64,000 nt of DNA from CBDCVD01 sp965224015 (lineage in GTDB: Bacteria > Pseudomonadota > Alphaproteobacteria > Rhizobiales > CBDCVD01). How positions within the stretch are numbered: the first letter of the stretch is position 1; each line of letters starts with the position of its first letter. The notes below the pieces were generated by a model. The model worked only from the letters and a program-made list of their open reading frames with translations, searched no databases and was not told where the DNA came from. Made by a program: the position numbers and the translations under genes. Of the stretch, positions 51,377 to 60,296 are shown piece after piece. Location of the stretch: positions 2,294,001 through 2,358,000 of the forward strand of contig OZ245032.1 of NCBI GenBank assembly GCA_965224015.1, read 5' to 3'.

Positions 51377-52576
51377 CTACTCAAACAGGAAGAACCAGCC
51401 ATAGCCGATAATCAAAGCCGGCACAGCGCTGTAAAGGGTGGCAAGCAGCGCCGCCCGCGGGGTAAGTGCCAATGCGGGAAACAGGGCATCGCCATCATTG
51501 GAAATGGCATTGGCAAGTTGCGCGGAAAGCGGAATGGCCCCGGCCAAATAGAGTGACGTCACCACAATTTGCGGGCCGCAGCCGGGAATGAACCCGATAA
51601 CCGTGGCCAAAACCGGCACAAGCCAAATCCAGGTTGCAAACAGCGCATTCAGATCGATGCCGAGGGCGTGGACAAGCAGTTCATAACTTAAAAACGCCAC
51701 AACCACCCAGGTGGTGACAAAGTTGGTGTCTGATATGGTTTGCGCTAACGGGGATTTGCAATCGGGGGGGACATTATTGATCCCAAGTGTGCCGCTACCT
51801 GCGGACAGAGCCCACATGGTAACACAAAAAAGGGCACTCAGCGCACCGAACCAGGTCACCGGCTCATAGGGTGCCAAGGCGCCAAAAAAGGCGTTCGGCT
51901 CATACTGAAACGCAACCGCGATTCCAAAAACAAAGCCAGGCACGATCAGGGCCAGCCAGGCCCGTTGCCAACGCGGCCGCGTCGCCGGGGGAGCCAGATC
52001 GGCGGCGGTGTCTGTTGCGGTCAAATGCCCCTGGGCGCGCAGGAATTCCGTCCCGTGAATGCGATCAACCACCATGCCACTGAGGGTTCCCACAACAATG
52101 GAGATGGCAATAACCAACAGGCCCGTTGTGGGTTCCTTGGCAAGTAACAAAAATGCCGCATCCCCCATGGTGGCAACCAAAACAGACACAAGGCTGCCAA
52201 AAGTAATGAGCCCGCGCGAATACTGGGTCACCACCACGATGGCTCCACCACACCCAGGCAAGGCGCCAAGCAGAGCCGCGTAAAGGGGCTGCAAGCGCGC
52301 GGAATTTTGCAGCATATGGCCAACATCGCGCCTGTAGGCCACCTCAAACCAATAGACAACCGCCAATGTTGCCGCAACAAAGCCGGTGACTTGCAAATAC
52401 GCATCCGATAGGGCCGTCAGCGTAACATCACGCAGCGGCGGCGACACAATAAGAAGGACCATGGCAATCGGTAGCAGCAAACGCGCGTTCCCCAGGCCGG
52501 GAAGCCGCGATTGCCAGGTCGTCCCATGCAAGGGGATCGCCAACGACGACTGCTGAGGGTTAGGCTTTGTTGTCAT
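51377..52576 (-). CDS. Putative 10-TM heavy-metal / manganese exporter (ArsP_2-like)
   Basis: A 399-residue membrane protein with about ten helices in two similar halves. The repeated GxxPGCGxxIVV motif appears as LGALPGCGGAIVVVTQYSRG and IGFIPGCGPQIVVTSLYLAG, each with a Cys in the membrane core. This is the signature of putative manganese transporter / 10TM heavy-metal exporter proteins. A loop of about 45 hydrophilic residues joins the halves. The start at 52576 has AGGAAA some 12 bp upstream. The substrate is not proven. It is transcribed away from the repeat-rich region before deoB. Confidence 0.8.
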   Translation of the reverse strand: MTTKPNPQQSSLAIPLHGTTWQSRLPGLGNARLLLPIAMVLLIVSPPLRDVTLTALSDAYLQVTGFVAATLAVVYWFEVAYRRDVGHMLQNSARLQPLYAALLGALPGCGGAIVVVTQYSRGLITFGSLVSVLVATMGDAAFLLLAKEPTTGLLVIAISIVVGTLSGMVVDRIHGTEFLRAQGHLTATDTAADLAPPATRPRWQRAWLALIVPGFVFGIAVAFQYEPNAFFGALAPYEPVTWFGALSALFCVTMWALSAGSGTLGINNVPPDCKSPLAQTISDTNFVTTWVVVAFLSYELLVHALGIDLNALFATWIWLVPVLATVIGFIPGCGPQIVVTSLYLAGAIPLSAQLANAISNDGDALFPALALTPRAALLATLYSAVPALIIGYGWFFLFE

Positions 52577-52832
52577 GGTACGTCTGGTTTCCTGGAAAAC
52601 GTAATTCTCGATCCATCGCAATTATTGTCACCGCAACACATACAACCGGTCTGACTGCGCAACCCACCGACACATCCTACCCGGTTCACGCCGCGCCCCC
52701 ATGGCCGCCCGTTACGGTCTCGCGCCGCTCGAAAGCCCGCACCGGTTTGTTTCGTGTGCACGACCACGCCTGAAATGCGCGTTGTAGCGGCGGTATAGGC
52801 TTTTGTACACGCTGACTTATGGGCATATCCAT

Positions 52833-52894
52833 TATAGCAAAATGCGCCTAGTTGGAATCATCGGGCTCCAGCATTGTTTTTGCATTTTGCTATA
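52833..52894. repeat. T62 palindromic repeat
   Basis: TATAGCAAAATGCG to TGCATTTTGCTATA, 62 bp. The interior is near-identical to the copy at 16959-17019. Confidence 0.85.
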
Positions 52895-52902
52895 GATTTA
52901 GA

Positions 52903-52971
52903 GGGCGATCAGCTTTATGGGTTTCGCTTTACCGCTGACAAAATGGGTACAACAAACGCCATGCTGATCTA
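52903..52971. repeat. P65 palindromic repeat
   Basis: A variant with GGCGATCAGCTTTATGGG on the left and CCATGCTGATCTA on the right; it includes TTTCGCTTTACCGCTGAC. Confidence 0.8.
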
Positions 52972-53090
52972 GAACGTATCAGGTAGATGCCCGTGAACAG
53001 ACGTGCGCATGTGCTAAACAGACTCGCAATTGTAGCCGACAATTCCTACAATGATATTAAGAACGAATTGCAAAAAGTCAAGAAAAATAC

Positions 53091-53154
53091 TATAGCAAAA
53101 TGCGACAAGAATACGGCAACGCCCCATGATTCCCATTAAACGCATTTTGCTATA
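53091..53154. repeat. T62 palindromic repeat
   Basis: TATAGCAAAATGCG to CGCATTTTGCTATA, 64 bp, with perfect 14-bp ends and a diverged middle. Confidence 0.85.
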
Positions 53155-53164
53155 GATTAGAGGG

Positions 53165-53230
53165 CGATCAGCTCTATGGGTTTCGCTTTACCGCTGACAA
53201 AATGGGGACACCTAAATCCATGCTGATCTA
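53165..53230. repeat. P65 palindromic repeat
   Basis: Second copy of the 52903 variant (GCGATCAGCTCTATGGG to CCATGCTGATCTA), 40 bp before the deoB start. Confidence 0.8.
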
Positions 53231-53269
53231 GGCTATAGGGTTTCGAATCCGAAATAGGAGCCGGGTATC

Positions 53270-54496
53270 ATGGGTCGTGCATTTATTCTTATCCTCGACA
53301 GTTTTGGTATTGGTGGAGCACCGGATGCGGCGCGTTTTGGAGATGAGGGCGCAAACACCTTCGGCCATATTGCCGCCCATTGCGCGCAAGGCAGAGCTGA
53401 CAAGGCCGGTCTGCGCGCGGGGCCTTTGCAGTTGCCCAATTTATCTCGCCTTGGCCTTGGGGAAGCCGCGCGCCAGGCCAACGGCGCGAGGCCGGCGCAA
53501 ATAGAAATGAAGAGCACTTGCAAGCCATCCGGAGCTTATGGATTTGCTCTGGAGACTTCGCGAGGCAAGGACACCCCTAGCGGCCATTGGGAGATCGCCG
53601 GCCTGCCCGTTGATTTCGATTGGGGATATTTCCCTAACCAGGAGCCCGCCTTTCCCGAAGATCTGGTCAACTCGCTTGTGGCGCGCGCCGAACTCCCCGG
53701 CATTCTCGGCAACTGCCATGCCTCGGGAACAGAAATCATTGCCCGCCTTGGACAGGCGCATATGGATACCGGTAAGCCCATCTGTTACACATCCGCCGAC
53801 AGTGTGTTTCAGATTGCGGCCCATGAGGATCACTTTGGGCTCAAGCGGCTTTATGATCTTTGCACCGTTGCAAAAGAACTGACCGTACCGCTCAACATCG
53901 GCCGGGTGATCGCCAGACCCTTTGCGGGAGAAAGCCGTAGCACCTTCGCGCGTACAGGCAATCGGCGCGACTATACCACCCCGCCGCACGGAAAAACTCT
54001 GCTTGATCATTGCCACGAAGCGGGACGGCAGGTCATTTCCATCGGCAAAATTGCCGACATATTCGCCAACCGATCCATTACGCAAACAGTCAGGACGAGC
54101 GGCAATGATGCGGTGTTTGACGCAACCCTTGAAGAGGCTGAGGCGGCCCCTGACGGCGCCCTTGTGTTTGCCAATTTCGTTGACTTCGACATGCTCTTTG
54201 GACATCGACGTGATGTGCCGGGCTATGCCGCGGCTCTTGAGCGGTTTGATGTGCAGCTACCCCAGTTTGAAAGTGCCTTGATACCTGGAGACCTGGCCAT
54301 TATTACCGCTGATCATGGATGCGATCCGACCTGGACCGGGACCGATCATACACGCGAGGCGGTTCCGGTTCTGTGTTTTGGTCCGGACATCAAACCGCAA
54401 TCCATCGGCAGGCGGGAAACCTTTGCCGACATGGGACAAACGGTGGCCAAACATCTGGGCGTTGCGCCTTTACGCTATGGTGTTTCGTTCTTGTAA
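53270..54496 (+). CDS. deoB: Phosphopentomutase
   Basis: A 408-residue alkaline-phosphatase-superfamily enzyme that interconverts (deoxy)ribose 1- and 5-phosphate in nucleoside salvage. Metal-binding and catalytic parts are visible: the N-terminal ILDSFGIGGAPDA, the phospho-accepting Thr in DTPSGHWEIAG, FVDFDMLFGHRRDV and DHGCDPTWTGTDHTRE. Start ATG 53270 has AATAGGAG upstream. No other nucleoside genes are adjacent. Confidence 0.96.
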   Translation: MGRAFILILDSFGIGGAPDAARFGDEGANTFGHIAAHCAQGRADKAGLRAGPLQLPNLSRLGLGEAARQANGARPAQIEMKSTCKPSGAYGFALETSRGKDTPSGHWEIAGLPVDFDWGYFPNQEPAFPEDLVNSLVARAELPGILGNCHASGTEIIARLGQAHMDTGKPICYTSADSVFQIAAHEDHFGLKRLYDLCTVAKELTVPLNIGRVIARPFAGESRSTFARTGNRRDYTTPPHGKTLLDHCHEAGRQVISIGKIADIFANRSITQTVRTSGNDAVFDATLEEAEAAPDGALVFANFVDFDMLFGHRRDVPGYAAALERFDVQLPQFESALIPGDLAIITADHGCDPTWTGTDHTREAVPVLCFGPDIKPQSIGRRETFADMGQTVAKHLGVAPLRYGVSFL

Positions 54497-54571
54497 GTAC
54501 GCCCGTTTTTATGCCACATGATCTCTATGAGCCAAGTTTATTTACAAGATTAGAGAGAACGGGAACCGATA

Positions 54572-56599
54572 ATGAGCAAGGAGCACCTGGTTGTGTTCAT
54601 GCCCTCGGGGCGGCGCGGCAAGGTCGCCCATGGCACCCGGGTGCTTGAGGCGGCGCGCCTTCTGGGCGCTGATGTGGACTCGATCTGCGGCGGTCGGGCC
54701 CGATGCGGACGCTGCCAGGTGGATGTGAGCGAGGGAACATTTGCCAAGTTGGGGCTAACCTCAAAGCACACCCATGTGAGCGCGCCGGGGGAAACCGAGT
54801 TGCGTTATCAAACGCGCATCGGTTTGCCCCAGGGGCGGCGACTAAGCTGCCAGGCAGAAATCCTCGGCGATGTGGTCATCGACGTGCCGGCGGAAAGCCA
54901 GATCCACAAGCAGGTCGTGCGCAAGCCCCCGACAGCCCTGACGGTCACCCCGGATCCTCTTTATACCCTATATCGCGTCGACGTGGCCGCCGGGGACATG
55001 CACGCACAAACCTCCATGGAGGGGCGCTTGCTTGCCGCGCTCAGGCCGCAGATTTCGGGTCCGGCCCCCAATCTGCACGCAGCCATGCTCGCGCAGCTAA
55101 GTGCCACCATTGGCGAAAAAGGCGGAGGGCTAAGTGTCGCCGTGCGCGATGATGGGGCAATCTGCGGCCTCTGGCGGGAACCCGTTGCGGCCCTTTATGG
55201 ACTTGCCATCGACATTGGCACGACCACCATTGCCATGCATTTATCTGAGCTCTCCAGCGGCGAGGTCCTGGCCACAGCCGGGGCTATGAACCCGCAAATC
55301 CGCTATGGCGAAGACCTGATGAGCCGGGTCTCTTACGTGCAGATGAACCCTGATAGTTTGGACGTGCTGGCCGATGCACTGCGCGAGACCTTGCAGAGGC
55401 TGGCCGACGAGGCCATTGCTGAGGCTGCCAGGCAAAGGCAAGGTGTAACACCCGATCGCGTGATTGAGGTTGTCGTTGTTGGCAACCCGATCATGCATCA
55501 TATATGTCTCGGGATTGATCCGACGCCCCTTGGCCTGTCACCCTTTTCTCTGGCAACGGCGCGGGCCCTTGCGTTTGATACAGAGCGCATTGGCTTGAAA
55601 CTGGCGGCGGCGGCGCGGACTTACGTGTTGCCGTGTATCGCCGGACACGTGGGCGCCGACGCGGCGGCTGTCCTTCTTTCTCAGCGCCCCGACAAAAGCG
55701 ACGCGCTCACGCTTATTCTTGATGTGGGCACCAATGCGGAAATCATGTTGGGCAACAGCGCGCGCCTTCTCGCCTGCTCGAGCCCCACGGGGCCGGCGTT
55801 TGAAGGGGGGCAGATCAGTGCCGGACAACGCGCCGCCCCCGGAGCCATTGAGCGCCTGCGTATTGACCCTGAAACCCTGGAAGCGAGTTTTAAGATCATC
55901 GGCTCTGATTTGTGGTCGGACGAACCCGGTTTCGCCCAGGAGACCGCACAGACAGGTGTCACGGGTATCTGCGGTTCCGGCATTATTGAAGCCATAGGGC
56001 AGATGTACTTGAGCGGGATTATCACGGAAGACGGGTTGATTGATGGAAACCAGGCGGCGCGTTCAAAGCGCATAATCCCCAATGGCGAGACCTTTGCCTA
56101 CGAAATACGCGGCGGCGAGCGCGCGCTTTGTATTACCCAGGTCGACGTGCGCAACATCCAACTCGCCAAGGCGGCGGCGCGCGCCGGGGCGCGGCTTCTT
56201 ATGGACAAGCTTGGGGTCGATCACGTGGACAGGATCGTACTCGCCGGGGCCTTTGGAAGTCATATTGACCCAAAATATGCGATGGTTCTGGGGCTTATCC
56301 CCGATTGCCCCCTTGACCGGGTGATCGCAGCTGGCAATGCAGCGGGGGCAGGAGCGCTGGCGGCCCTTGTGAGCGCTACGGCGCGGCGCGACATCGAAGC
56401 GCTGGTTACACGGGTGGAGAAGATTGAGACCGCAATCGAGCCGCGTTTTCAGGAACATTTCGTGGCGGCCATGGCGTTTCCCCACAAGAGCGCGCCAAAC
56501 CCGAATCTTGCTGATGTGGTGCGCCTGCCCGAAAAAAAACACCCGCCACAGTCTCGCGATGGCCGGCGCCGTCGTCGAAACAGACGCGCGGCTCCATAG
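54572..56599 (+). CDS. RACo-like ASKHA protein with 2Fe-2S ferredoxin domain (DUF4445)
   Basis: A 675-residue protein. The N-terminal ferredoxin domain (1-105) has Cys39, Cys45, Cys48 and Cys93 for a plant-type 2Fe-2S cluster (SICGGRARCGRC). A linker follows, then an ASKHA-fold ATPase part (about 205-640) beginning LAIDIGTTTIAMHL, with VVGNPIMHHI, LDVGTNAEIMLG and GICGSGIIEAIGQ. This is the layout of activators that reduce inactive Co(II) corrinoid in methyltransferase systems (RACo, RamA). No corrinoid protein or methyltransferase gene is in the window, so its partner is elsewhere. The basic tail RDGRRRRRNRRAA is unusual. Confidence 0.88.
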   Translation: MSKEHLVVFMPSGRRGKVAHGTRVLEAARLLGADVDSICGGRARCGRCQVDVSEGTFAKLGLTSKHTHVSAPGETELRYQTRIGLPQGRRLSCQAEILGDVVIDVPAESQIHKQVVRKPPTALTVTPDPLYTLYRVDVAAGDMHAQTSMEGRLLAALRPQISGPAPNLHAAMLAQLSATIGEKGGGLSVAVRDDGAICGLWREPVAALYGLAIDIGTTTIAMHLSELSSGEVLATAGAMNPQIRYGEDLMSRVSYVQMNPDSLDVLADALRETLQRLADEAIAEAARQRQGVTPDRVIEVVVVGNPIMHHICLGIDPTPLGLSPFSLATARALAFDTERIGLKLAAAARTYVLPCIAGHVGADAAAVLLSQRPDKSDALTLILDVGTNAEIMLGNSARLLACSSPTGPAFEGGQISAGQRAAPGAIERLRIDPETLEASFKIIGSDLWSDEPGFAQETAQTGVTGICGSGIIEAIGQMYLSGIITEDGLIDGNQAARSKRIIPNGETFAYEIRGGERALCITQVDVRNIQLAKAAARAGARLLMDKLGVDHVDRIVLAGAFGSHIDPKYAMVLGLIPDCPLDRVIAAGNAAGAGALAALVSATARRDIEALVTRVEKIETAIEPRFQEHFVAAMAFPHKSAPNPNLADVVRLPEKKHPPQSRDGRRRRRNRRAAP

Positions 56600-56655
56600 G
56601 CTTCCTCAGACTTTCTCAGGTTTTCTCAGGTTTTCTCATGCAAAAGCGGATCCAG

Positions 56656-56868
56656 CCATTTATCTGATCATGAGCCCTAACCGGCGGCTGCGGTGTGTCA
56701 AGGGCGCTTCGCGCCGCCTTCGGCGGTTGTTAAACCCTTGACACACAGCAAAGCCGCCGGAAAAAAGCAATGATCAGATAAATGGTTTCGCGAGGCTGAA
56801 AAAGGATAGAGAGGCCACTGTGCAAGGCCCCATTTTAGCCTTTCTCTTGATCCTAACCGGGGTTATTG
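56656..56868. repeat. H215 compound hairpin element, copy A
   Basis: Outer arms CCATTTATCTGATCA (56656-56670) and TGATCAGATAAATGG (56771-56785) are perfectly complementary. Inside, CCGGCGGCT pairs with AGCCGCCGG, GTGTGTCAAGGG with CCCTTGACACAC, and a GCCGCCTTCGGCGG hairpin fills the loop. An 83-bp tail ends CTTGATCCTAACCGGGGTTA. An inverted near-identical copy is at 63374-63586. A-runs, not T-runs, follow the stem, so it is not an intrinsic terminator. Confidence 0.9.
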
Positions 56869-56895
56869 TTGCAAATTAAACGCCCGACGCTCTAG

Positions 56896-58455
56896 CTACA
56901 CAATTTTTTGCGCTTTCATCAATGGCAAGCGTTCTTTGAAAAAGAAATCCAGCTCGTCTTCCACGCGCCTTAAACTTTCCTTTTCATCGTCAATCTGGCG
57001 GCCATTATCCATAAACTTCCATCCAACTTTTTTCATGAATTCCCAACTATGAGAAATCATGTCCTTCTTTGCCTCTATTTTATTATTCATCGCATCCAGG
57101 AAAATCAGTTGAATATTTTTGACTCCAAACCCCCCGCCGAGCGCCGGGCTGGCAATCGCACTTGGCAGGTTGTTGCGCTTCACCTGATTAACGAGTTCGA
57201 CGTTGAGCGCCCTGCATGATTCTTCCGCGGCCGCGCTCACATCGTCAGGTTGCGCGGGAGAGATCACGCTGCAGCTCGAAAGCGTCAGCAAAATCTCGGC
57301 AAGCTGATCAAAATTCAAGTCCTTAACGTCTTTGTGCTTTTCGATTTCAGCAACAGATTTTGGCGCAAAATCATTCTCCGCCAGCGCCTTAACAACCGGT
57401 TCCATGTACGCTTTCCTCAGGCCCACATATTGGTTTTCCGAAATTTCGATCTTTTCATAATCGAGGTTTTCGGGATGGCGCACCAACGCAAAGACCATTC
57501 GGCGCAACTCCTCATCGCGGTCTTCACGGGTAAGGGGCTGCGCACCCTTGGTAAAGATATCCGAGCGGAATCTGGTATTCTTGCAAAAGTCCCGCACGGT
57601 TTCGCGCAATGTCAAGTCGCCGATTGAATTGATAATTTTCTGATGCTGCGGTTTGCTAACAAACACATCAATATGCTCCAGCAGATTTGCCGGCCCCACA
57701 TAGGACATTTTTGCTTCGCTAAGCTTATCCGCGACTTTGGCAAAGGGCGTAACCGGCCATGTATCGTGAAACAGTTCGTGCACGAGATACGTCTGGTCCT
57801 GTTGACGCAGGTCATCAAGCAGGCCTTTAACCTGAGGATTGGCTTGAAAAAAATTAGCGTCCGCGTCCGCCAGGGCATCAATGAATTTGAATGCGCTTTG
57901 CAGGCTCACCCGAGGATCCTGGGATTTATCGGCGGTTGTATTTTTATGCAGGTTCAACAAATGCTGCAGCGGCACCATTGCCGCCCAGCCCGGGTAGCAA
58001 TTGTATGAGATCATCAAGGCACCACCCACTTTCAGCTTGCGCTTGAGCAGATCAACAATGGCGTTTTGATTTTTCTCCGAAATCCAACTCCACACACCAT
58101 GCATGGTGATCAGGTCAAACTCCGGCATATCGGTGCGTTTGACAAGATCTTCGAAAGAGTCATCAAAGAGTTTTAAGTCGGCACCCGATGACTTGGCAAG
58201 GCGTGTGGCGATTGCCGCATGGTTTGGATTGAAATCCGTACCCCAAAACTCATTATTGCTGGCGGCGGCATGAATATTCACCGACAGGCCAAGACCATAG
58301 CCAAGTTCCAGATATTTGTAGTGCGTCAGGTCAATCGGCTTATACCCGCGTGACAGCATTGCCATATTGATGACCCGCGGCGATTGGGTGCTGTAATAAC
58401 CGCCTGTGTAATTGATTTCAGAGGTATAACCGTCTGTCCAGGTTGCATTGGCCAT
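56896..58455 (-). CDS. SAM methyltransferase with methyltransferase regulatory domain
   Basis: A 519-residue protein. The N-terminal class I methyltransferase domain (about 25-190) has the SAM-binding YLELGYGLGLSVNIHA, the acidic GTDFNPNH and DLITMHGVWSWI. The middle (about 215-300) fits the methyltransferase regulatory domain often fused to such enzymes. The C-terminal 200 residues are mostly helical. The target is unknown; relatives occur in cell-surface or polysaccharide clusters as well as alone. It is transcribed convergently to the RACo-like gene, with the H215 element between them. Confidence 0.82.
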   Translation of the reverse strand: MANATWTDGYTSEINYTGGYYSTQSPRVINMAMLSRGYKPIDLTHYKYLELGYGLGLSVNIHAAASNNEFWGTDFNPNHAAIATRLAKSSGADLKLFDDSFEDLVKRTDMPEFDLITMHGVWSWISEKNQNAIVDLLKRKLKVGGALMISYNCYPGWAAMVPLQHLLNLHKNTTADKSQDPRVSLQSAFKFIDALADADANFFQANPQVKGLLDDLRQQDQTYLVHELFHDTWPVTPFAKVADKLSEAKMSYVGPANLLEHIDVFVSKPQHQKIINSIGDLTLRETVRDFCKNTRFRSDIFTKGAQPLTREDRDEELRRMVFALVRHPENLDYEKIEISENQYVGLRKAYMEPVVKALAENDFAPKSVAEIEKHKDVKDLNFDQLAEILLTLSSCSVISPAQPDDVSAAAEESCRALNVELVNQVKRNNLPSAIASPALGGGFGVKNIQLIFLDAMNNKIEAKKDMISHSWEFMKKVGWKFMDNGRQIDDEKESLRRVEDELDFFFKERLPLMKAQKIV

Positions 58456-58502
58456 AGTAATCCATTCTCGACGTTACATAACTATTGTTGAGCTGCGCGC
58501 TC

Positions 58503-58565
58503 TAGATCAGCATATGTTTAGGTGTACCCATTTTGCTATGGGGACACCTAAACGTATGCTGATCT
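58503..58565. repeat. P65 palindromic repeat, best-preserved copy
   Basis: Arms AGATCAGCATATGTTTAGGTG and its partner at 58546-58565 pair over about 25 bases with few mismatches. This is the most symmetrical copy. It is followed near 58625 by a GTGTGG tandem run. Confidence 0.88.
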
Positions 58566-58664
58566 CGTTTTTCTCTTAACCCATAACCGGGGCATTATAC
58601 AATGAAACGCTGTACACCGGAACTGAGGGTGTGGGTGTGGGTGTGGGTGTGGGTTGTCAACCGC

Positions 58665-60296
58665 TCAGGCCGCTTGACCGGGTTTTGCGGATTTGTTCCT
58701 GTCCACATTCACAAGTTTGTAGACAATCGCATCCAGGAGCGCCTCGAACGAAGCGTCGACAATGTTTGGCGATACCCCCACCGTAAACCAGCGCGCGCCC
58801 TCCACATCGCGTGTCTCAACCAGCACCCGGGTGATCGCCTGGGTACCTCCATCAAGAATACGGACCTTGAAATCCACCAGTTCGATATCCTTGAGACTGC
58901 CGGAATATTTTCCCAAATCTTTACGCAAAGCCAGGTCAAGGGCATTGACGGGACCGTTCCCCTCGGCCACGGACATGCGCCGCTCCCCATCCACATTGAC
59001 CTTGACCACCGCCTCGGAGGTGGTGGTCAACTCGCCGCGGGCGTTAAAGCGCCGCTGCACATTGACGCTAAAACCCTCAACGCGGAAATAGTCGGGAACA
59101 CGATCAAGGCGGCGTCTGGCAAGCAACTCCAGAGAGGCATCCGCCCCCTCATAGGCATAACCAAGGGCCTCGCGGGATTTGATTTCCGCCAGCAGGTCCG
59201 TCAACCGTGGATCATCCCGGGCAACCGTCATGCCAAACCGCGTCAACTCCGAGATCAGGTTTGACTTGCCCGCCTGATCGGACACCAGGACCCGGCGTCG
59301 GTTGCCAACAAGAGCAGGCTCAACATGCTCATAAGTTTTGGGATCCTTGACAATCGCCGAGGCATGAATGCCGGCCTTTGTCGCGAAGGCGCTTTCGCCC
59401 ACATACGGCGCGTGCCGGTCGGGAGCCCGGTTGAGCAGTTCATCAAAGGTGCGCGAAACATGGGTCAGGTTGCGCAACTGCGTGTCGTCAACGCCAATGG
59501 CAAAGGCGTCTCGATAGGGTGACTTTAATATCAAGGTTGGAATAAGTGACACCAGGTTTGCATTGCCGCACCGCTCGCCAATGCCGTTCAGCGTCCCTTG
59601 CACCTGGCGCACCCCGGCGTCCACCGCAGCCAAAGAATTGGCAATGGCCTGGCCGGTGTCGTTATGGGCATGAATACCCAGTCGCGTGCCGGGGAGTTCT
59701 GCGGCGACCTGTTTAACGATGGCGCGCACGTCCTCGGGCAGGGTGCCGCCATTGGTGTCGCACAGAACCGCCCAGCGGGCGCCCGCCTCAAGGGCCGTGC
59801 GGGCGCAGGCTAAAGCATAGTCGGGATTGGCTTTGAACCCGTCAAAGAAATGTTCGCAATCAACCATCGCCTCCTTGTCCGCCGCCACCGCCGCCTCCAC
59901 GGACTGCGCAATACCATCGAGATTTTCTTCGTTGCTGATGCCAAGGGCGATATCGACATGATAGTCCCACGCCTTGGCAACATAGCAGATGGCGCCGGCG
60001 CTGGATTGTAGCAGGGCTTGCAGGCCCGGGTCGTTTGCCCCTGAGCGCCCGGCCCGTTTGGTCATGCCAAAAGCGGTCAGAACGGCGTGGCGCGTGCGGG
60101 GCCTGGTAAAAAATTCCGTGTCAAGAGGGTTGGCGCCAGGGTATCCGCCCTCGACATAATCAATGCCTAATGTATCCAGCAGGCCGGCGATGGCGATCTT
60201 GTCCTCCAGCGAGAAGTCAATACCATTTGTCTGCGCCCCGTCGCGCAACGTGGTGTCAAAAAGATAAAGGTGTTCTTTCTCTTTGCCTGTGGTCAT
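58665..60296 (-). CDS. cimA: (R)-citramalate synthase
   Basis: A 543-residue enzyme that joins pyruvate and acetyl-CoA to give citramalate, opening a threonine-independent route to isoleucine. The HMGL-like TIM barrel has FDTTLRDGAQTNGIDFS and GIHAHNDTGQAIANS (metal His-x-His). The C-terminal LeuA-type regulatory domain (about 415-540) is present, so feedback control by isoleucine is likely. Its ATG at 60296 overlaps the cysS stop (ATGA), which sets the start. It is distinguished from 2-isopropylmalate synthase by the CimA-type N-terminus and overall length. Confidence 0.92.
   Translation of the reverse strand: MTTGKEKEHLYLFDTTLRDGAQTNGIDFSLEDKIAIAGLLDTLGIDYVEGGYPGANPLDTEFFTRPRTRHAVLTAFGMTKRAGRSGANDPGLQALLQSSAGAICYVAKAWDYHVDIALGISNEENLDGIAQSVEAAVAADKEAMVDCEHFFDGFKANPDYALACARTALEAGARWAVLCDTNGGTLPEDVRAIVKQVAAELPGTRLGIHAHNDTGQAIANSLAAVDAGVRQVQGTLNGIGERCGNANLVSLIPTLILKSPYRDAFAIGVDDTQLRNLTHVSRTFDELLNRAPDRHAPYVGESAFATKAGIHASAIVKDPKTYEHVEPALVGNRRRVLVSDQAGKSNLISELTRFGMTVARDDPRLTDLLAEIKSREALGYAYEGADASLELLARRRLDRVPDYFRVEGFSVNVQRRFNARGELTTTSEAVVKVNVDGERRMSVAEGNGPVNALDLALRKDLGKYSGSLKDIELVDFKVRILDGGTQAITRVLVETRDVEGARWFTVGVSPNIVDASFEALLDAIVYKLVNVDRNKSAKPGQAA

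Larger units (their letters stand above)
52577..53269. other. Repeat-rich intergenic region before deoB
   Basis: Contains T62 (52833-52894), P65 (52903-52971), T62 (53091-53154) and P65 (53165-53230) in that order: the same pair duplicated at about 260 bp spacing. A decayed R103 right end lies near 52785-52804. No gene recognised. Confidence 0.7.

Noticed and set aside
52577..52800. Metal or cobalamin riboswitch upstream of the metal exporter
   Set aside because: The yybP-ykoY and B12-box consensus elements are not visible in the leader on the minus strand.
53230..53262. tRNA-like GGTTTCGAATCCGAAA stretch before deoB
   Set aside because: It resembles a T-arm only superficially; no acceptor stem, D-arm or anticodon arm can be placed around it.
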